A stretch of DNA of 64,000 nucleotides from Allobosea sp. BH3 (GCF_025499465.1 NZ_JAIMCA010000006.1:62001-126000); one strand, 5' to 3'; shown: positions 43,344-51,295, numbered from the stretch's first letter. Made by a program: numbers and translations. The notes: a model not told the origin generated them from the letters alone.

Positions 43344-43368
43344 GGAACCGATGCGGCGGCCGGCCGTT
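43344..43368 (+). promoter_or_regulatory. candidate EcfG promoter without a downstream protein gene
   Basis: GGAAC-N16-CGTT on the + strand. No + strand coding region follows for more than 1.5 kb, but a strong hairpin lies about 90 bases downstream, so a short non-coding transcript is possible. Confidence 0.4.
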
Positions 43369-43454
43369 TGCCTGATCGTGCAGAGGCGTTGCGTTGCTCT
43401 CCGCGCGAGAAGGGAGCCGGCGCGTCCCCAAGTCTGCTCCCTTCTATCTCCCCA

Positions 43455-43494
43455 GACCAGCCGCCAGCCGCGGATGTACCGGTGGCGGCTGGTC
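43455..43494. ncRNA. strong hairpin, possible end of a small RNA or of the GGDEF transcript
   Basis: A 12-bp stem (G plus ACCAGCCGCCA pairing with TGGCGGCTGGT plus C) around a 16-base partly paired loop. There is no T-tract on either strand. On the + strand it follows a candidate EcfG promoter. On the - strand it starts 46 bases after the diguanylate cyclase stop. Which strand uses it is unknown. Confidence 0.35.
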
Positions 43495-43539
43495 CGGGGA
43501 GCAAATCATTCAAGATCGCAGAGCGATCACCGGCGGGAG

Positions 43540-44751
43540 CTAGGCCTTGATGGCGCCCAATGCCGTTCGCTGGACCGAGCGTTTGCTCTTCGGACCAGCG
43601 ATCTCGACACGGTTGCGGCCAAGCTCCTTGGCCCGATAAAGCGCACGATCCGCAGCAGCCAGAAGCTCGGCCAGATCCGCATCGCCAGCCCCCGATTCCG
43701 CCAGGCCGATACTGACGGTGGAGACGATCGCGAGCCCGTCGCTGCGTGCAACCTCGGCGGCAAATCGACGGGCGATGCCCTCCCCGACGCTACGCGCCGC
43801 CTCAACGCCGGTTTCGGGCAGTAGGATCGCGAATTCCTCGCCCCCCAGACGCACGCCCAATGCGGCGGGTCCGGCGGTTTCGCCGGCTATGCTCGCGAAG
43901 AGCTTCAGCACGCTGTCTCCGGCTTCATGTCCGTATCTATCGTTGATGGCCTTGAAGTGGTCGAGATCGAAAGCGAGCAACGCGTGAGAAGCGCTTTTCC
44001 CCGCTCGGCTAAGGCGCTCGGGGCCAAGCTCGAAGAAGCCTTGCCGATTGCTGAGGCCGGTCAGGAAGTCCGTGCGGGAGGCAGCCAGCAGCCGCGCCCT
44101 CTCCTCCTCGCGAACAAGCGCGAGAAAGGACATCGACATCGCGACGATGAACAGCACCGCTTCATACATCGTCAATTTGCCGGCGATGGGGAGGAGGCTG
44201 TCGCCATAGCGCGCTGCGACAAAGGGCATGACCAGGGCACGGACTGCGTAGAACGCGCTGTGGCAGACGAAGACGGCAATCGCGATCGGCCGGGAGCGCA
44301 ACCCGCGGGTGGCACGGCTGCGGGACAGGGCAAGTGCCGTGAGGCCGCAGATGACGGCGATCGGCAAGGAGCCGATATGGTTCCAGAAGACGCCCTCCCA
44401 ACCGGCGCCGGCCAGAAACCAGGCCGCACCGAGCAGGGCCAGAAGGCCAGCGACCAGTGCGGGGTGAATTCTCCTGCGATCGAGAGCCAGGGTCCCCTGC
44501 AGCAGGAGCGTATAGCCGAGCACCATGACGATATTGGTAAGAGCCGCGCCGACGACACCGGGCAGGAGATTCCGGTTCACCGCGAGGACGGAGCCAACGA
44601 CGAAAACGCAATAAGCCGCGGCCCAGATGCCGAGTTCCCGCGAACGCTGGGCCTGAGCCTTGCGTTCCCAAAGCGTCATCGCAGCCGCAAGGAGCAGCGT
44701 GCCGATCGTCAGTTGCCAGAGGGTCGCGAGGTCCATGGTTGTCGTCGTCAA
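43540..44751 (-). CDS. membrane-bound GGDEF diguanylate cyclase
   Basis: A 403-residue protein. About six membrane helices fill residues 10-212; the GGDEF domain occupies 225-390. The active-site motif is GGEEF (303-307), with the substrate segments TDFLTGLSNRQGF and FDLDHFKAINDRYGHEAGD. The RxxD inhibitory site that normally precedes the motif is absent, so product inhibition at that site is not expected. Makes c-di-GMP from two GTP. It may influence the exopolysaccharide locus in this window, but no direct link is seen. Confidence 0.93.
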   Translation of the reverse strand: MTTTTMDLATLWQLTIGTLLLAAAMTLWERKAQAQRSRELGIWAAAYCVFVVGSVLAVNRNLLPGVVGAALTNIVMVLGYTLLLQGTLALDRRRIHPALVAGLLALLGAAWFLAGAGWEGVFWNHIGSLPIAVICGLTALALSRSRATRGLRSRPIAIAVFVCHSAFYAVRALVMPFVAARYGDSLLPIAGKLTMYEAVLFIVAMSMSFLALVREEERARLLAASRTDFLTGLSNRQGFFELGPERLSRAGKSASHALLAFDLDHFKAINDRYGHEAGDSVLKLFASIAGETAGPAALGVRLGGEEFAILLPETGVEAARSVGEGIARRFAAEVARSDGLAIVSTVSIGLAESGAGDADLAELLAAADRALYRAKELGRNRVEIAGPKSKRSVQRTALGAIKA

Positions 44752-44901
44752 CGGCGCAGAGGCCGAAACTCAGGCTTGATCGAGCGCTACAACTGTTTAG
44801 CGCACCAGGCCATATCTGACTATCATCAGTTAATTTTCGGATCGCATAAGCCTAAAATCGCATGGGCAAGGAAAATTTTTCAAGCAAACTCAAATTATAC
44901 A
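44752..44901. other. AT-rich intergenic stretch upstream of the diguanylate cyclase
   Basis: From about 44790 to 44950 the DNA is markedly AT-rich compared with the rest of the window, with runs such as AAAATTTTT. It should contain the promoter of the diguanylate cyclase. No gene seen. Confidence 0.5.
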
Positions 44902-45111
44902 TCATGCCCTGAAGGATAAATATTCATTTCGGCCTGGATATATCCTTGCTTGCGCAAAACGCTTTGTGTCCTCGATTAAATTCACGTCCAGTTGCGTCAC
45001 TTCGAAGCATTCATCAGCGCCGCAGATGCCGAGCTCGCGCGCCGGCATGTGATCGACGCGCTTCCAGGCACAGAAGACGATGACTGAGGCCAAGGAAGCG
45101 GTCTCTCCCAT
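44902..45111 (-). CDS. doubtful small protein
   Basis: A 69-codon frame from ATG 45111 with a protein-like composition (VIVFCAWKRVDHMPAREL, CGADECFEVTQLDVNLI), but no Shine-Dalgarno sequence and no recognised family. The frame extends upstream to TTG 45204. Codon use is less biased than in neighbours, so it may be a decayed gene. Confidence 0.3.
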   Translation of the reverse strand: MGETASLASVIVFCAWKRVDHMPARELGICGADECFEVTQLDVNLIEDTKRFAQARIYPGRNEYLSFRA

Positions 45112-45236
45112 TGCGGGCGCGCGATGCCGGCAGTGGGAGAGTCCGTGTCGGAAAAAAGTGATGCCCATCCCCCAAATGGGGGTTTCGCGAGCCCGCGTCT
45201 TCAAGGAGCCTGGTGGAGCGGCGCAGGGTTATCACC

Positions 45237-45428
45237 ATGAAACACAGGCATCAGATGTCGCTTATCGTGCGGCGCGCCCAGATCCGACGGGCCGCCGCCA
45301 GCCGGAAGAGCGTTTCTTCCGATCCGACGAGCATGCGGCCACATCTCCGGCTGGTGGTGTCGAACAGCCTCGACGACCGCCTCAAGACGACAAGCGGGCA
45401 CGACGCCAGGCCTCTCCCCTTCGAATAG
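45237..45428 (+). CDS. small basic hypothetical protein
   Basis: A 63-codon frame starting ATG 45237, with an AGGG box about 7 bases upstream. Arg-rich N-terminal half, then MRPHLRLVVSNSLDDRL. No membrane segment and no recognised domain. It is the first of three short + strand frames in a row, which may share one transcript. Confidence 0.4.
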   Translation: MKHRHQMSLIVRRAQIRRAAASRKSVSSDPTSMRPHLRLVVSNSLDDRLKTTSGHDARPLPFE

Positions 45429-45520
45429 GCAGAAGCTCTCCGTCAGCGGATGGAGAGCGGCTGACGTTCAGCCGACAGTCATCCACGTCCCGCCATTCAT
45501 GACGGAGGCGGCGTTGGGCC

Positions 45521-45778
45521 GTGCCGTCATCGTCAAGGATTGTCGAGGTCGCGTTGAGGCAGGATTGGTTTCACTGCGAGGCGTGCGGTTCGCCCGGCGT
45601 TTCGGTTCCCGTGGCGCTGACTGACGCCAGCGTCGTCTCCTGCGCCAGTTGCGGGCTGAGCCTCGGCTCTTGGGCCGAATACCGCCGCCGGATCGACCAG
45701 GCCCTCATGGCGGAGCAGGCCCGGCGAACGAACCGGCTGATCGTGGCCGACCCGGTCGGGATGGTACCGGGCGGCTAG
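45521..45778 (+). CDS. small zinc-ribbon-like protein
   Basis: An 85-residue protein from GTG 45521. Two Cys pairs 25 residues apart (FHCEACGSPGV and SCASCGLSLG) form a plausible four-Cys zinc ribbon, followed by a helical tail (WAEYRRRIDQALMAEQARR). A GGAGG box lies 13 bases upstream. No family recognised; zinc-ribbon proteins of this size often bind nucleic acid or protein partners. Confidence 0.6.
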   Translation: MPSSSRIVEVALRQDWFHCEACGSPGVSVPVALTDASVVSCASCGLSLGSWAEYRRRIDQALMAEQARRTNRLIVADPVGMVPGG

Positions 45779-45880
45779 CCGTCGGTCGCGCGGAAACCGA
45801 GCGGCGGCTCCAGCTTTGCTGTCCAGCCGCACAAGGCAACAACGGCCGAAACCGCGCAAGGAACCAGCCTGGGCTACAAG

Positions 45881-46072
45881 ATGAGCGAGCAGACTGTGCA
45901 GCCGTCGCGGAATGCCAACCCCGAGCACGCGTCGAGCGGCGCGGATGTGTCCAAGGGGAGCGGTTTCCGCGACAAGGTCGTTGGCCTTTGCTTCCTGCTG
46001 GCCATCGCCTGCACGACGACGGCATGGTTTTTCCTGCTGGGCTGGGGCGCCTGGCATTATCTCAGGTTCTGA
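45881..46072 (+). CDS. small single-span membrane protein
   Basis: A 63-residue protein. About 30 polar residues are followed by one hydrophobic helix (VVGLCFLLAIACTTTAWFFL, residues 33-52) and a short WGAWHYLRF end. ATG 45881 has AAG upstream but no strong ribosome site. No family recognised. It follows the zinc-ribbon gene by 102 bases on the same strand. Confidence 0.55.
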   Translation: MSEQTVQPSRNANPEHASSGADVSKGSGFRDKVVGLCFLLAIACTTTAWFFLLGWGAWHYLRF

Positions 46073-46133
46073 AAGCAAGCCGACTGGCCAATGCGCTCCT
46101 GCGAGAACCGGCTCGCTGCAAGCATGGCCGTAC

Positions 46134-46253
46134 CTCTAGAGCACGCGCCGATCAGATTGCGCAGCAATCCGATCGGATCACGCGTTCTCTATCCATTGTT
46201 TAGAGGCGGATTCACCGATCAGGTTGATTCAACCTGATCGGGTCCGGCTCTAG
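46134..46253. repeat. two-hairpin intergenic repeat, family D
   Basis: Starts CTCTAGAGCACGCG and ends GGTCCGGCTCTAG, so the outer ends are partly inverted. The right part is a perfect 11-bp hairpin (CCGATCAGGTT, loop GATTC, AACCTGATCGG at 46215-46241). The left part is an imperfect relative (CCGATCAGATTG / CAATCCGATCGG). This layout is typical of dispersed repeats in Bosea and relatives. It may also end transcription of the hydrolase gene. Confidence 0.65.
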
Positions 46254-46272
46254 GCGCGGCCATGTCTCCTCG

Positions 46273-46896
46273 TCAGAAGCGCTCGAGCCAGCCATGCAGC
46301 AGGCCGAGGTCGGCCTGGCCGAGACCATGGCCGGCCGGCAGCACGCGGTGCTCGACCGCCGCACCATTGTCGCCGAGCTGGCGGACCAGCCTTTCGGCGT
46401 TGGAGGCCGGAATGATCGGGTCCAGCGCGCCGGAGAGCACGAGCACGGGCTTGCTCGACAGGTCCGCCCGCGGCGCCTCGGCGAAAGGCACCATGGCGCG
46501 CAGCAGCGCCGCGCCCGCCAGCACATCCGGCCGTTGCAGAAGCATCGCGGCCGCGATGTTGGCGCCGTTCGAGAAGCCGAGCGCGATCGGAGCCGCTAGC
46601 CCGTAGCGCTCGCGTGCCTCCAGCACGAAATCGGCGAGTTCGTCGGTGCGGCGGCGCAGATCGTCCTCGTCGAAGACGCCTTCGGCCAGACGGCGAAAGA
46701 AGCGAGGCGCAGCGCCTTCCAGCACCTTGCCGCGCGGCGAGAGCAGGCTCGCGCCCGGAGCGACGGTGCGGCCGAGCGAGAGCAGGTCACGCTCGTCGCC
46801 GCCGGTGCCGTGCAGCAGCACAAGCGGCCGGCGTTCCAAGTCGCTGCCCTGCTCGAAGACATGGATGAAGCCGGTATCGGCCTTCGTGTCAGTCAT
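46273..46896 (-). CDS. alpha/beta hydrolase, phospholipase/carboxylesterase family (MhqD-like)
   Basis: A 207-residue cytoplasmic esterase with the full triad: Ser109 (LGFSNGANIA), Asp159 (SGALDPIIP) and His190 (PAGHGLG), and the oxyanion loop LLHGTGGDE. Length and motifs fit the carboxylesterase group that includes MhqD of Bacillus. ATG 46896 is preceded by AAGGGAGACGACACC. It follows the ring-cleaving dioxygenase gene on the same strand, 101 bases on, with a hairpin between them. Confidence 0.88.
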   Translation of the reverse strand: MTDTKADTGFIHVFEQGSDLERRPLVLLHGTGGDERDLLSLGRTVAPGASLLSPRGKVLEGAAPRFFRRLAEGVFDEDDLRRRTDELADFVLEARERYGLAAPIALGFSNGANIAAAMLLQRPDVLAGAALLRAMVPFAEAPRADLSSKPVLVLSGALDPIIPASNAERLVRQLGDNGAAVEHRVLPAGHGLGQADLGLLHGWLERF

Positions 46897-46959
46897 GGTG
46901 TCGTCTCCCTTCGTGAAGCGGAGGCGCCCTGCCCCATCGTTGGCAAACAGGGCGAAGTC

Positions 46960-46985
46960 GGTTCCGGGCCGAGCGGCCCGGAACC
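46960..46985 (-). terminator. intercistronic hairpin between dioxygenase and hydrolase genes
   Basis: Perfect 11-bp stem GGTTCCGGGCC / GGCCCGGAACC with a GAGC loop and no T-tract. It may reduce read-through or protect the upstream message. Confidence 0.45.
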
Positions 46986-46997
46986 TGTCGGCAAGCG

Positions 46998-47930
46998 TCA
47001 GTCGAGGGCGGGCAGGACCGCCTCGATCTCCTTGCGGTGCGCCTCATACTGCGGCGGCAGCTTCAGCGCGCGGCCCAGCTCGGCGGCCGGCTCGTCGACC
47101 GCGAAACCGGGGATATCGGTCGCGATCTCGAACAGGACATGGCCGGGCTCACGGAAGTAGACCGAGCGGAAGTAGTTCCGATCGCGCTGCTCCGTGGTGC
47201 GGATGCCGTGGTTCTCCCGCAGGCGGCGGACCATCTCCTCCTGTGCGGCGTCGTCGGCCGCCCGGAAGGCGATGTGGTGGACCGAGCCCGCGCCCTGCCG
47301 GGCCGGCAGGAAGCCGCCGGCGACGCGCAGATCGACGATGCCACCGATCTCCGTGCCCTTCACCGCATAGCGGATCAGGGTTTCCTCGCGAGCGACCTCG
47401 GCGAAGCCGAAGACGTCGGTCAGGATCGCGGCGGTGGGCGCCGCGTCGGCGATCAGCAGGCTGACGCTATGGAAGCCGCGGATCGCATACTCGGCGGGAA
47501 TACCTCCCTCGGACCAGAACGGCTCCTTCTCGACGCCCGGGACACCGACGAGGGCGAACCTCATCCCGTCCGGATCGCGGAAGCTCAGCACGCTCTCGCC
47601 GAAGCGCCTGGTCGGCGCCTCATGCGGAACGCCCTGCTCGACGAAGCGATGCGTCCAGTAGCCGATCGAACCTTCCGGAACCCGGAACACCGTCTCCTGC
47701 GTCTCGCCGACACCGAGGCGGCCCGGAGCGGCATGATCCCAGGGGAAGAAGGTCAGGATCGAGCCCGGAGCCGCGTCGGCGTCACCATAATAGAGGTGAT
47801 AGGTGCCGGGATCGTCGAAATTGACCGTCTTCTTGACCAGGCGCAGACCGAGCACGCGGCCATGGAAGTCGAGGTTGCGGCGGGCGGGGCCGGAGATTGC
47901 GGTGACGTGGTGAAGGCCGTTGATCTGCAT
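46998..47930 (-). CDS. VOC-family ring-cleaving dioxygenase (MhqO-like)
   Basis: A 310-residue protein made of two vicinal-oxygen-chelate modules. Metal ligands are expected in GLHHVTAISG (residues 5-14), SVHHIAFRA and the Glu of HVLFEIATD. Sequence and length match the hydroquinone-type ring-cleaving dioxygenase group (MhqO/MhqA). It is divergent from a DoxX gene and shares the 221-base spacer with it, together with a dyad that may be the LysR operator. Likely opens substituted hydroquinones or catechols. Confidence 0.88.
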   Translation of the reverse strand: MQINGLHHVTAISGPARRNLDFHGRVLGLRLVKKTVNFDDPGTYHLYYGDADAAPGSILTFFPWDHAAPGRLGVGETQETVFRVPEGSIGYWTHRFVEQGVPHEAPTRRFGESVLSFRDPDGMRFALVGVPGVEKEPFWSEGGIPAEYAIRGFHSVSLLIADAAPTAAILTDVFGFAEVAREETLIRYAVKGTEIGGIVDLRVAGGFLPARQGAGSVHHIAFRAADDAAQEEMVRRLRENHGIRTTEQRDRNYFRSVYFREPGHVLFEIATDIPGFAVDEPAAELGRALKLPPQYEAHRKEIEAVLPALD

Positions 47931-48035
47931 GGTTTGGTCCTCCGTGAGCTTCGAGTGCCTAGCGGGCCAGCCCTTCCGGCCTCGCTGTGTTGGCCGAAAG
48001 ATCGGCGCATGGAGGGCAAAGCGCTAGACCCAATT

Positions 48036-48053
48036 CATTGCACCCGCGCAATG
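48036..48053. promoter_or_regulatory. candidate LysR operator
   Basis: CATTGC-ACCCGC-GCAATG, a perfect dyad containing a T-N11-A pattern, in the divergent spacer between the dioxygenase gene and the DoxX gene. It is a reasonable binding site for the LysR protein encoded just downstream of doxX. Confidence 0.5.
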
Positions 48054-48151
48054 TCCATATCGCTGAACTACAATTTGATTTGCGAAAGGAACGAGATGAT
48101 CTTGTGCCTCGAGACCAACCCGGTCCCGTTTCGTTTTCAGGAGACATGACC

Positions 48152-48577
48152 ATGATCGACAATCGCCTCGCCCCTTATGGCGCCCTCAGCCTGCGTATCG
48201 CGCTCGGTGCCATGTTCATCGCCCACGCCTATCTCAAGCTCGTCATCTTCACCCCGGCCGGGTTCGCCGGCTTCCTCGGCCAGGTCGGCCTGCCGAGCGC
48301 CCTCGCCTGGCCGATCATCCTGGCCGAGCTCGTCGGCGGCCTCGCCATCCTCTTCGGCTTCTACGGCCGCTACGTATCGCTGCTGCTGCTGCCGGTGCTG
48401 TTCGGCGCGCTGGCCGTCCACGCCCCGAACGGCTGGGTGTTCAACGCCCCGAACGGCGGCTGGGAATATCCCGCCTTCCTGGCGCTGACGGCCTTCGCCC
48501 ATGCGCTGATCGGCGACGGCGCCTTCGCGTTGAAGTCGGCCAGCTTCGGCGAGCGCGTCCGCCCGGCCGTCGCCTGA
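48152..48577 (+). CDS. DoxX-family membrane protein
   Basis: A 141-residue protein with four membrane helices and the DoxX features RIALGAMFIAHAYLKL and LAELVGGLAILFGFYGRYV. ATG 48152 is spaced 6-7 bases from an AGGAGA box; ATG 48146 is too close. DoxX proteins (such as MhqP of Bacillus) accompany quinone and thiol-stress enzymes in the membrane. Divergent from the dioxygenase gene and followed by the LysR gene. Confidence 0.88.
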   Translation: MIDNRLAPYGALSLRIALGAMFIAHAYLKLVIFTPAGFAGFLGQVGLPSALAWPIILAELVGGLAILFGFYGRYVSLLLLPVLFGALAVHAPNGWVFNAPNGGWEYPAFLALTAFAHALIGDGAFALKSASFGERVRPAVA

Positions 48578-48621
48578 GCGCGGTGCTTGAAGGACTACAA
48601 GGCTTGGCGGAGACTGCGCGG

Positions 48622-49599
48622 ATGATTCAAGCCGCCAAGTCCCCTGCCAAGCCTTCCTCCGCCAAGCCTCTTGCCGCGAATGCCCTGGCCTGGGACGATT
48701 TCCGCCTGATCAAGGCCATCGCAGACAAGCGAGCGCTGCCCGCAGCCGCGGCAGCGCTCGGCGTCAATCACTCGACGGTGTTCCGCCGGCTCGGCCAGAT
48801 CGAGGAGGCGCTCGGCGTCAGGCTCTTCGAGCGGCACCGCTCGGGCTATGTCGCGACGCCCGCCGGCGAGGAGATGGTGCAGCTGGCATCCCGTGTCGAT
48901 GACGACATCAATGCTTTCGCACTCAAGCTCGCCGGCCAGGAAATCACGCCTGCCGGCGAGTTGCGCGTCGCCACCAACGACACTCTCGTGGTCGACCTGC
49001 TGACGCCGCTCTTCGCGCAGTTCCTCGGCGAATGCCCGGAGATCCGCCTCGACATCCTCATCGGCAACAGGGCCGCCAACCTCTCCAAGCGCGACGCCGA
49101 CGTGGCGATCCGGGCGACCGACAATCCGCCCGAGACGTTGATCGGCCGCAAGCCCGCCCGCATCGTCTGGGCGCTTTACGGCCGCGCCGTCGATTTTCCC
49201 GATACCGAGCGGCCGCCTGTCGAGGCGCTCTGGCAACGAAGTTGGGTCTCGCTCGGCGAGGAATTCGCCGCGATGAACGCCTACCGCTATGTCGCACTCC
49301 ATGTCGCGCCGGAACGGGTCGCCTATAAGCTCAACACCGTTCTCGGCCTCGCTGAGGCGGTCGAGGCCGGCATCGGCATCGGCTTCCTGCCCTGCTTCAT
49401 CGGCGACACGCGGCCCGGGCTGACGCGACTCGCTCCGCCCGATCCTGCGCTCGCCGCCGATCTGTGGCTGCTGACCCATCCTGACATGCGGCACACGCCG
49501 CGCGTCAGGCTGTTCCTCGATTTCATGGCAGCCGAGCTGGCGCGGCTGAAGCCGCTGATGGAAGGCGATCGTCCGATCGGGGGCGGCCTGCCGGAATAA
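48622..49599 (+). CDS. LysR-family transcriptional regulator
   Basis: A 325-residue regulator. After a flexible Ala/Pro/Lys-rich N-terminus of about 22 residues comes the winged helix (FRLIKAIADKRALPAAAAALGVNHSTVFRRL, here split: recognition helix around NHSTVFRRLGQIE). The substrate-binding domain starts near residue 110 (LRVATNDTLVVDLLTPLF). ATG 48622 follows GGAG; GTG 48583 is an alternative. The HTH variant with NHSTVFRR is the AmpR/GcvA-like subtype. It probably controls the divergent dioxygenase/DoxX genes. Confidence 0.9.
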   Translation: MIQAAKSPAKPSSAKPLAANALAWDDFRLIKAIADKRALPAAAAALGVNHSTVFRRLGQIEEALGVRLFERHRSGYVATPAGEEMVQLASRVDDDINAFALKLAGQEITPAGELRVATNDTLVVDLLTPLFAQFLGECPEIRLDILIGNRAANLSKRDADVAIRATDNPPETLIGRKPARIVWALYGRAVDFPDTERPPVEALWQRSWVSLGEEFAAMNAYRYVALHVAPERVAYKLNTVLGLAEAVEAGIGIGFLPCFIGDTRPGLTRLAPPDPALAADLWLLTHPDMRHTPRVRLFLDFMAAELARLKPLMEGDRPIGGGLPE

Positions 49600-49638
49600 G
49601 GGCTGTTGCCCTGCCCGGCCGGCGCGCTACCATGACCC

Positions 49639-49809
49639 ATGGAGATCGTGGTCCCGCTCATCATCGGCCTGAGCCTGATCTGGCTGATCGGCCGCGGCGT
49701 GCCCTGGAACGCGAAGCTGATGACGATCGTGGTCACACTCGCGATCGTCATCCTGATCGTCGCACTGGAACGCGGTGGCTACTGGCCGGAAGCGTTTCGG
49801 CGGAGCTGA
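49639..49809 (+). CDS. 56-residue two-span membrane protein
   Basis: ATG 49639 to TGA 49809. Two hydrophobic stretches, residues 4-18 (VVPLIIGLSLIWLIG) and 28-43 (MTIVVTLAIVILIVAL), flank a short GRGVPWNAK loop, and the tail is polar (ERGGYWPEAFRRS). It overlaps an Arg-rich frame starting at 49632, which is the shadow. The stop is 6 bases before the end of the convergent sugE gene. No family recognised. Confidence 0.6.
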   Translation: MEIVVPLIIGLSLIWLIGRGVPWNAKLMTIVVTLAIVILIVALERGGYWPEAFRRS

Positions 49810-49815
49810 CGACGC

Positions 49816-50133
49816 TCAGGCCGAGACCAGCTTCAGCCCGACGATTCCGGCGACGATCAAGCCGATGCAGGCGAGGCGCAACGCGCCGGCGGGCTCGCCG
49901 AGAAGTGCTATGCCAAGGATCGCGGTCCCGATCGTGCCGATGCCGGTCCAGATGGCATAGGCGGTGCCGACCGGCAGCGATTTCAGCGCCAGCCCGAGCA
50001 GCCCGAGGCTGACGATCATGCTAGCAAGGGTGAGAAGGGTGGGCATCAGGCGGGTGAAGCCCTGCGTATATTTCAGGCCGATCGCCCAGCCGACCTCGAA
50101 CAGACCCGCGACGAACAGATAGAGCCAGGCCAT
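49816..50133 (-). CDS. gdx: guanidinium exporter, SugE/Gdx-type SMR protein
   Basis: A 105-residue four-helix SMR protein with the essential Glu13 ([16 protein letters not shown]) and [13 protein letters not shown], both typical of the SugE/Gdx branch, which exports guanidinium in exchange for protons. Start ATG 50133 has a GAGGAGG box 6 bases upstream. A guanidine-II riboswitch lies in the leader, which makes the guanidinium role much more likely than the older quaternary-ammonium label. Also known as sugE. Confidence 0.93.
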   Translation of the reverse strand: MAWLYLFVAGLFEVGWAIGLKYTQGFTRLMPTLLTLASMIVSLGLLGLALKSLPVGTAYAIWTGIGTIGTAILGIALLGEPAGALRLACIGLIVAGIVGLKLVSA

Positions 50134-50155
50134 CACGGCCCTCCTCGACGATGCA

Positions 50156-50204
50156 GCGCGGTCGTCCGCGCCCGGTTGAGGGAAGAATCCGAGGTCGTCC
50201 TCGG
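50156..50204 (-). promoter_or_regulatory. guanidine-II (mini-ykkC) riboswitch
   Basis: On the - strand two hairpins with identical ACGA loops: CCGAGG-ACGA-CCTCGG (50204-50189) and, 17 bases later, GCGCGG-ACGA-CCGCGC (50171-50156). Twin stems with ACGR tetraloops followed closely by a Shine-Dalgarno sequence define this class. The GAGGAGG of gdx lies about 12 bases after the second stem. Guanidine binding is expected to expose it and raise translation. Confidence 0.9.
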
Positions 50205-50264
50205 CCCTGGGGAGCTCTGTTCAAATATGGGCTCGCTGCTGCCGGATCAACCGACGCAGCCTGC

Positions 50265-50795
50265 TCAGGACGCCTCGACCGCCGGCTCGAGCGCCCGTTC
50301 GAGGATGCGCCGGCATTCGCCGAGCTCGTTCATCACCGCGGCCAGGACCGTGATGTCGTCCAGCCCTTCGGGAACGCTGCGCGCCGCGGGGGGCGGTGTC
50401 CAGTTCGCGGAGGCGACCTGAGACGGATCGGACGATGCAACCTCCGACGGTCCGCCGGGCGCCTGGCCGATCGGCCCGCCACGGCCGATTGCCTGGACAT
50501 GGCGCGGCCCCTGCTCCTTGAGGATGCGTTGCAGGCCCTTGATGGTGTAGCCCTCGCCGTAAAGCAGGCGACGGATGCCCTTGAGCAGGGCGACATCATC
50601 CGGGCGGTAATAGCGGCGTCCGCCACCGCGCTTCAGCGGCTTGATCTGGCTGAAGCGGGTTTCCCAGAATCGGAGCACATGCTGGGGTATGTCGAGGTCT
50701 TCAGCGACCTCGCTGATGGTCCGAAAGGCATCAGGGCTCTTGGTGTCCAATTCGGCCTCCGCATCTGCGCTGCCGGCGTGGAACTCCAGATTCAC
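50265..50795 (-). CDS. MerR-family transcriptional regulator
   Basis: A 176-residue protein with an N-terminal MerR winged helix ([21 protein letters not shown], then [19 protein letters not shown]) and a dimerisation helix containing [16 protein letters not shown]. The long Pro/Gly/Ser-rich C-terminus has no Cys-based metal site, as is usual for the MerR protein encoded after ihfA in Hyphomicrobiales. Its GTG start overlaps the ihfA stop by 4 bases. Targets unknown. Confidence 0.9.
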   Translation of the reverse strand: MNLEFHAGSADAEAELDTKSPDAFRTISEVAEDLDIPQHVLRFWETRFSQIKPLKRGGGRRYYRPDDVALLKGIRRLLYGEGYTIKGLQRILKEQGPRHVQAIGRGGPIGQAPGGPSEVASSDPSQVASANWTPPPAARSVPEGLDDITVLAAVMNELGECRRILERALEPAVEAS

Positions 50796-51106
50796 TCGCT
50801 CTCGCCCTCACCCGACTGCCCGTTGATGCGGGCCTTCATCACGTTCGAGGGCTTGAACACCATCACTCGACGCGGCTCGATAGGCACCTCAACACCCGTC
50901 TTGGGATTACGCCCGATTCGCTCGCCTTTGTCTCGCACGACGAAAGAACCGAACGAAGACAGCTTGACGTTCTCCCCACGAGCGACCGCGTCGCAGATCT
51001 CGTCGAGCACCGCTTCGACGAGCTTCGACGACTCCGTCCGGGACAGGCCGATCTTCTGATAAACAGCCTCACACAGATCCGCGCGAGTGACCGTTTGCGC
51101 CGCCAT
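50792..51106 (-). CDS. ihfA: integration host factor subunit alpha
   Basis: A 104-residue DNABII protein: [42 protein letters not shown] and the minor-groove arm [16 protein letters not shown] with the intercalating Pro. A GGAGG box precedes ATG 51106. It forms IHF with the unlinked beta subunit to bend DNA sharply. Placed after fabH as in many alphaproteobacteria. Confidence 0.96.
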   Translation of the reverse strand: MAAQTVTRADLCEAVYQKIGLSRTESSKLVEAVLDEICDAVARGENVKLSSFGSFVVRDKGERIGRNPKTGVEVPIEPRRVMVFKPSNVMKARINGQSGEGESE

Positions 51107-51295
51107 TCATGTCCTCCAAGGCATATTGCAGGCAGCGACGAGAACCGCCGGCCTTTTCGCCATATCGGTCGGCGGACGCTAGGCGTCCCCGCCGCGCGGG
51201 TCAATCCTCAAGCGAGGGTTGTTGCCCCGTCTCTGGCCTAAATCAATCGAAAACCGCGATGAATCGTCACAATTTGAGATAAATTCGCGAGCATC

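Noticed and set aside
45080-45502. 140-codon + strand frame overlapping the small proteins
   Set aside because: Arg/Ser/Pro-rich and overlaps the more plausible 45237-45428 frame in another register.
49632-50012. 126-codon frame starting 7 bases before the two-span membrane protein
   Set aside because: Arg-rich and runs into the gdx gene on the opposite strand; the alternative frame encodes two clean membrane helices.
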